This document shows positions 62,117 through 64,000 of a DNA stretch of 64,000 nucleotides, piece after piece (within the stretch, counting starts at the first letter, position 1; each line of letters begins with the position of its first letter). Both the position numbers and the translations under genes were made by a program. The notes under the pieces were generated by a model, which did no database searches, was not told the origin of the DNA, and saw nothing but the letters and a program-made list of their open reading frames with translations. Origin of the DNA: Bartonella vinsonii subsp. berkhoffii ATCC 51672 (GTDB lineage Bacteria > Pseudomonadota > Alphaproteobacteria > Rhizobiales > Rhizobiaceae). The stretch covers positions 124,001 to 188,000 of the forward strand of contig NZ_CADEAK010000001.1 of assembly GCF_902825225.1 (NCBI RefSeq), given 5' to 3'.

Positions 62117-62477
62117 AATTGAGGATAAATGAAGTATAACTTATAATTCACATTAAACACAGACATAAATAAGAAAAATCTCTCCCTTATATAAAATCTT
62201 TTAATATAAAAAAATCTGTAAAAATTAAAAATGCTTTTGAAATTTAATTTATGAGTGCTATAGGATAAATTCATATTTAGATAAAATTATAAAGGTAAGT
62301 TTATCTTTATTTTATACAATTATTTAAATTCATACCAAGATAATTCGTATGAATGATGCTTGCAGATTAAAAAAATTGCGTGTACAATACTTTCTTCTTA
62401 TAAGAATGTTTCGTTCTTTAAATTTTCCATAAATCAATTTAAGGATAATTCTCTTCACTACTTAAAGAGCATATTTG

Positions 62478-63743
62478 ATGCAAGAAATGAAACTACAAGA
62501 ACTTAAAAGTAAAAATCCTGTTGAACTTGTTTCTTTCGCTGAAACATTAGAAGTTGAAAATGCCTCTTTGATGCGCAAACAAGAATTAATGTTTGCTATT
62601 TTGAAAAAGCTTGCTTTGCAAGATGTAGAAATCATTGGAGAAGGGGTTGTAGAAGTTTTACAAGATGGATTTGGATTTTTACGGTCTGCTGATGCTAATT
62701 ATCTTCCTGGTCCTGATGATATTTACCTTTCTCCTGCACAAATTCAGTCCTTTTCTTTAAAAACAGGTGATACTGTTGAGGGGCTTATACGAAGTCCAAA
62801 AGAAGGAGAGCGTTATTTTGCTCTTCTTAAAATTAATACAATTAATTTTGAAGATCCTGAAAAAATTCGTTATAAAATTCACTTTGATAATCTTACTCCT
62901 CTTTATTCGAATGAACGTTTCCAAATGGAAATACAAGATCCCACAGAGAAGGATATGTCATCACGGGTGATTGATTTAATATCCCCATTGGGAAAGGGAC
63001 AGAGAGGATTAATTGTTGCTCCTCCTCGAACAGGAAAAACAGTTTTACTTCAAAATATTGCTCATTCTATCACCACTAATCATCCTGAATGCTATCTTAT
63101 TGTTCTTTTGATTGATGAACGACCAGAAGAAGTTACTGATATGCAGCGTTCTGTAAAAGGAGAGGTTGTTTCTTCTACTTTTGATGAACCAGCAATACGT
63201 CATGTGCAAGTCGCTGAAATGGTTATTGAAAAAGCAAAACGCCTTGTCGAACATGGGCGTGATGTCGTTATTCTTCTCGATTCTATTACACGTCTTGGAC
63301 GTGCATATAATACGGTTGTTCCTTCATCCGGTAAGGTTTTGACAGGTGGTGTTGATGCAAATGCTCTACAGCGTCCTAAGCGTTTTTTTGGTGCAGCGCG
63401 TAACATTGAAGAAGGTGGATCTTTAACCATTATTGCAACGGCTTTGATTGATACCGGTAGTCGTATGGATGAAGTTATTTTTGAAGAATTCAAAGGAACA
63501 GGTAACTCGGAAATTGTTCTTGATCGTAAAGTTGCTGATAAGCGTATTTTCCCAGCTATGGATATTTTGAAATCTGGAACACGTAAGGAAGAACTTTTAG
63601 TAGCGCGGCAAGACTTACACAAAATTTTTGTACTTCGTCGTATTTTGACGCCTATGAATGTAACGGATGCAATTGAATTTTTAATTGATAAATTAAAACA
63701 AACGAAAAACAATAGTGATTTTTTTGATTCAATGAATACATAA
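62478..63743 (+). CDS. rho: transcription termination factor Rho
   Basis: Rho is a hexameric RNA-dependent ATPase that terminates transcription. The N-terminal RNA-binding CSD carries [20 protein letters not shown], Walker A is APPRTGKT (181-188), and the Q/R-loop region [13 protein letters not shown] is intact. The start is ATG 62478 (421 residues), preceded by AAAGAG; a TTG directly before it is in frame. In relatives hemE lies just upstream; here the candidate origin does. Confidence 0.96.
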   Translation: MQEMKLQELKSKNPVELVSFAETLEVENASLMRKQELMFAILKKLALQDVEIIGEGVVEVLQDGFGFLRSADANYLPGPDDIYLSPAQIQSFSLKTGDTVEGLIRSPKEGERYFALLKINTINFEDPEKIRYKIHFDNLTPLYSNERFQMEIQDPTEKDMSSRVIDLISPLGKGQRGLIVAPPRTGKTVLLQNIAHSITTNHPECYLIVLLIDERPEEVTDMQRSVKGEVVSSTFDEPAIRHVQVAEMVIEKAKRLVEHGRDVVILLDSITRLGRAYNTVVPSSGKVLTGGVDANALQRPKRFFGAARNIEEGGSLTIIATALIDTGSRMDEVIFEEFKGTGNSEIVLDRKVADKRIFPAMDILKSGTRKEELLVARQDLHKIFVLRRILTPMNVTDAIEFLIDKLKQTKNNSDFFDSMNT

Positions 63744-63772
63744 ATATTAAGTTTTTCGCTTAGGAATGTCCC

Positions 63773-64000
63773 GTGGATACAATCTTTGCTGTTTCGAGTG
63801 GATTGTTACCTTCAGGGGTTGCAGTCATTCGTCTTTCTGGTCCTCATGTAGTAAATGTCGTTAAAACGCTTTGTGGTTGTTTACCTAAAGCGCGATTCAT
63901 GCATTATGGAAATCTTACTGCTTGTGATGGAAGCTTTTTAGATTCTGCTTTGACTGTTTTTTTTCCTGCTCCTCACAGTTTTACAGGAGAAGATTGTGCA
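63773..64000 (+). CDS. mnmE: tRNA modification GTPase MnmE, N-terminal part (runs off window), GTG start
   Basis: MnmE with MnmG places the carboxymethylaminomethyl group on U34 of certain tRNAs. The first 76 codons show the formyl-THF-binding N-domain (MDTIFAVSSG, VAVIRLSG, FFPAPHSFTGEDCA). The start is GTG 63773 after AGGAATGTCCC. It is 30 bp after rho, as in other Rhizobiales (rho-mnmE-mnmG-rsmG-parA-parB). Confidence 0.92.
   Translation, partial: MDTIFAVSSGLLPSGVAVIRLSGPHVVNVVKTLCGCLPKARFMHYGNLTACDGSFLDSALTVFFPAPHSFTGEDCA

Larger units (their letters stand above)
61918..62477. other. candidate chromosomal replication origin (oriC)
   Basis: This 560-bp, very AT-rich gap lies between divergent PPDK-regulator and rho genes. 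It has DnaA boxes TTATGCACA (62002-62010) and, on the other strand, TTATCCACA (62108-62116), a near match at 62120-62128 (one mismatch), and further GGATAA hexamers at 62058, 62263 and 62443. A perfect CtrA site TTAA-N7-TTAA spans 61925-61939. The 62200-62330 segment is almost pure A/T and could be the unwinding region. In Caulobacter, Rickettsia and Sinorhizobium the origin is next to hemE in this gene neighbourhood. Confidence 0.6.

Overview
The window looks like a core chromosomal segment of a Bartonella species (Rhizobiales, Alphaproteobacteria). It is AT-rich and nearly every gene is a Rhizobiales orthologue. It carries an IalB-family protein, a class I lysyl-tRNA synthetase, a DivL-type pseudokinase and AddAB in place of RecBCD. 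Several loci are decayed or absent, as in host-restricted bacteria. I cannot name the species. I see no prophage, intact insertion sequence, CRISPR array or tRNA/rRNA gene.

Layout. 1-3 kb: start of an alpha/beta hydrolase (-), infC with an AUU start, and an MsbA-like ABC exporter. 3.4-10 kb: tamA-tamB (-), an outer-membrane assembly module. 10.4-13 kb: a YifB/ComM AAA+ ATPase and a periplasmic solute-binding protein. 13.7-20.1 kb: gyrB, ubiE, ubiB and coaBC, the last carrying an N-terminal FitA-like ribbon-helix-helix domain. 20.5-25.1 kb: an EI24/CysZ-like membrane protein, accD, folC and an NDUFA9-like oxidoreductase. 25.4-37.5 kb: ahcY, divL, tsaE, a decayed phosphotransferase, addB, addA and trxA. 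37.6-45.1 kb: prfC and lysS (-), a 49-residue membrane protein, an argG pseudogene, a LysE exporter, rlmN and an IalB-family protein. 45.8-49.6 kb: ptsN and lptB-lptA-lptC (-), separated by 1.2 kb where other Rhizobiales have rpoN and hpf. 49.8-55 kb: ihfB, lapA, two RNA methyltransferases, lspA, a Bax inhibitor-1 family protein and an EEP-family hydrolase. 55-62 kb: polA, dnaQ, coaE, aroE, maf and the PPDK regulator (-). 62.5-64 kb: rho and the start of mnmE.

Replication and cell cycle. The AT-rich gap 61918-62477 between the divergent PPDK-regulator and rho genes is a good candidate for the chromosomal origin. It holds two DnaA boxes matching TTATNCACA and a full TTAA-N7-TTAA CtrA site. In relatives the origin lies beside hemE in this neighbourhood. 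The same window encodes DivL, which acts upstream of CtrA, along with GyrB, PolA and DnaQ.

Most notable observations: the RHH-CoaBC fusion; the candidate origin; two candidate small RNAs (about 58168-58260, with anti-Shine-Dalgarno loops, and about 45733-45818, with a promoter and terminator); the phosphotransferase pseudogene that was once fused to tsaE; the argG pseudogene with two frameshifts; an AccD without its zinc-ribbon cysteines; and the AUU start of infC.
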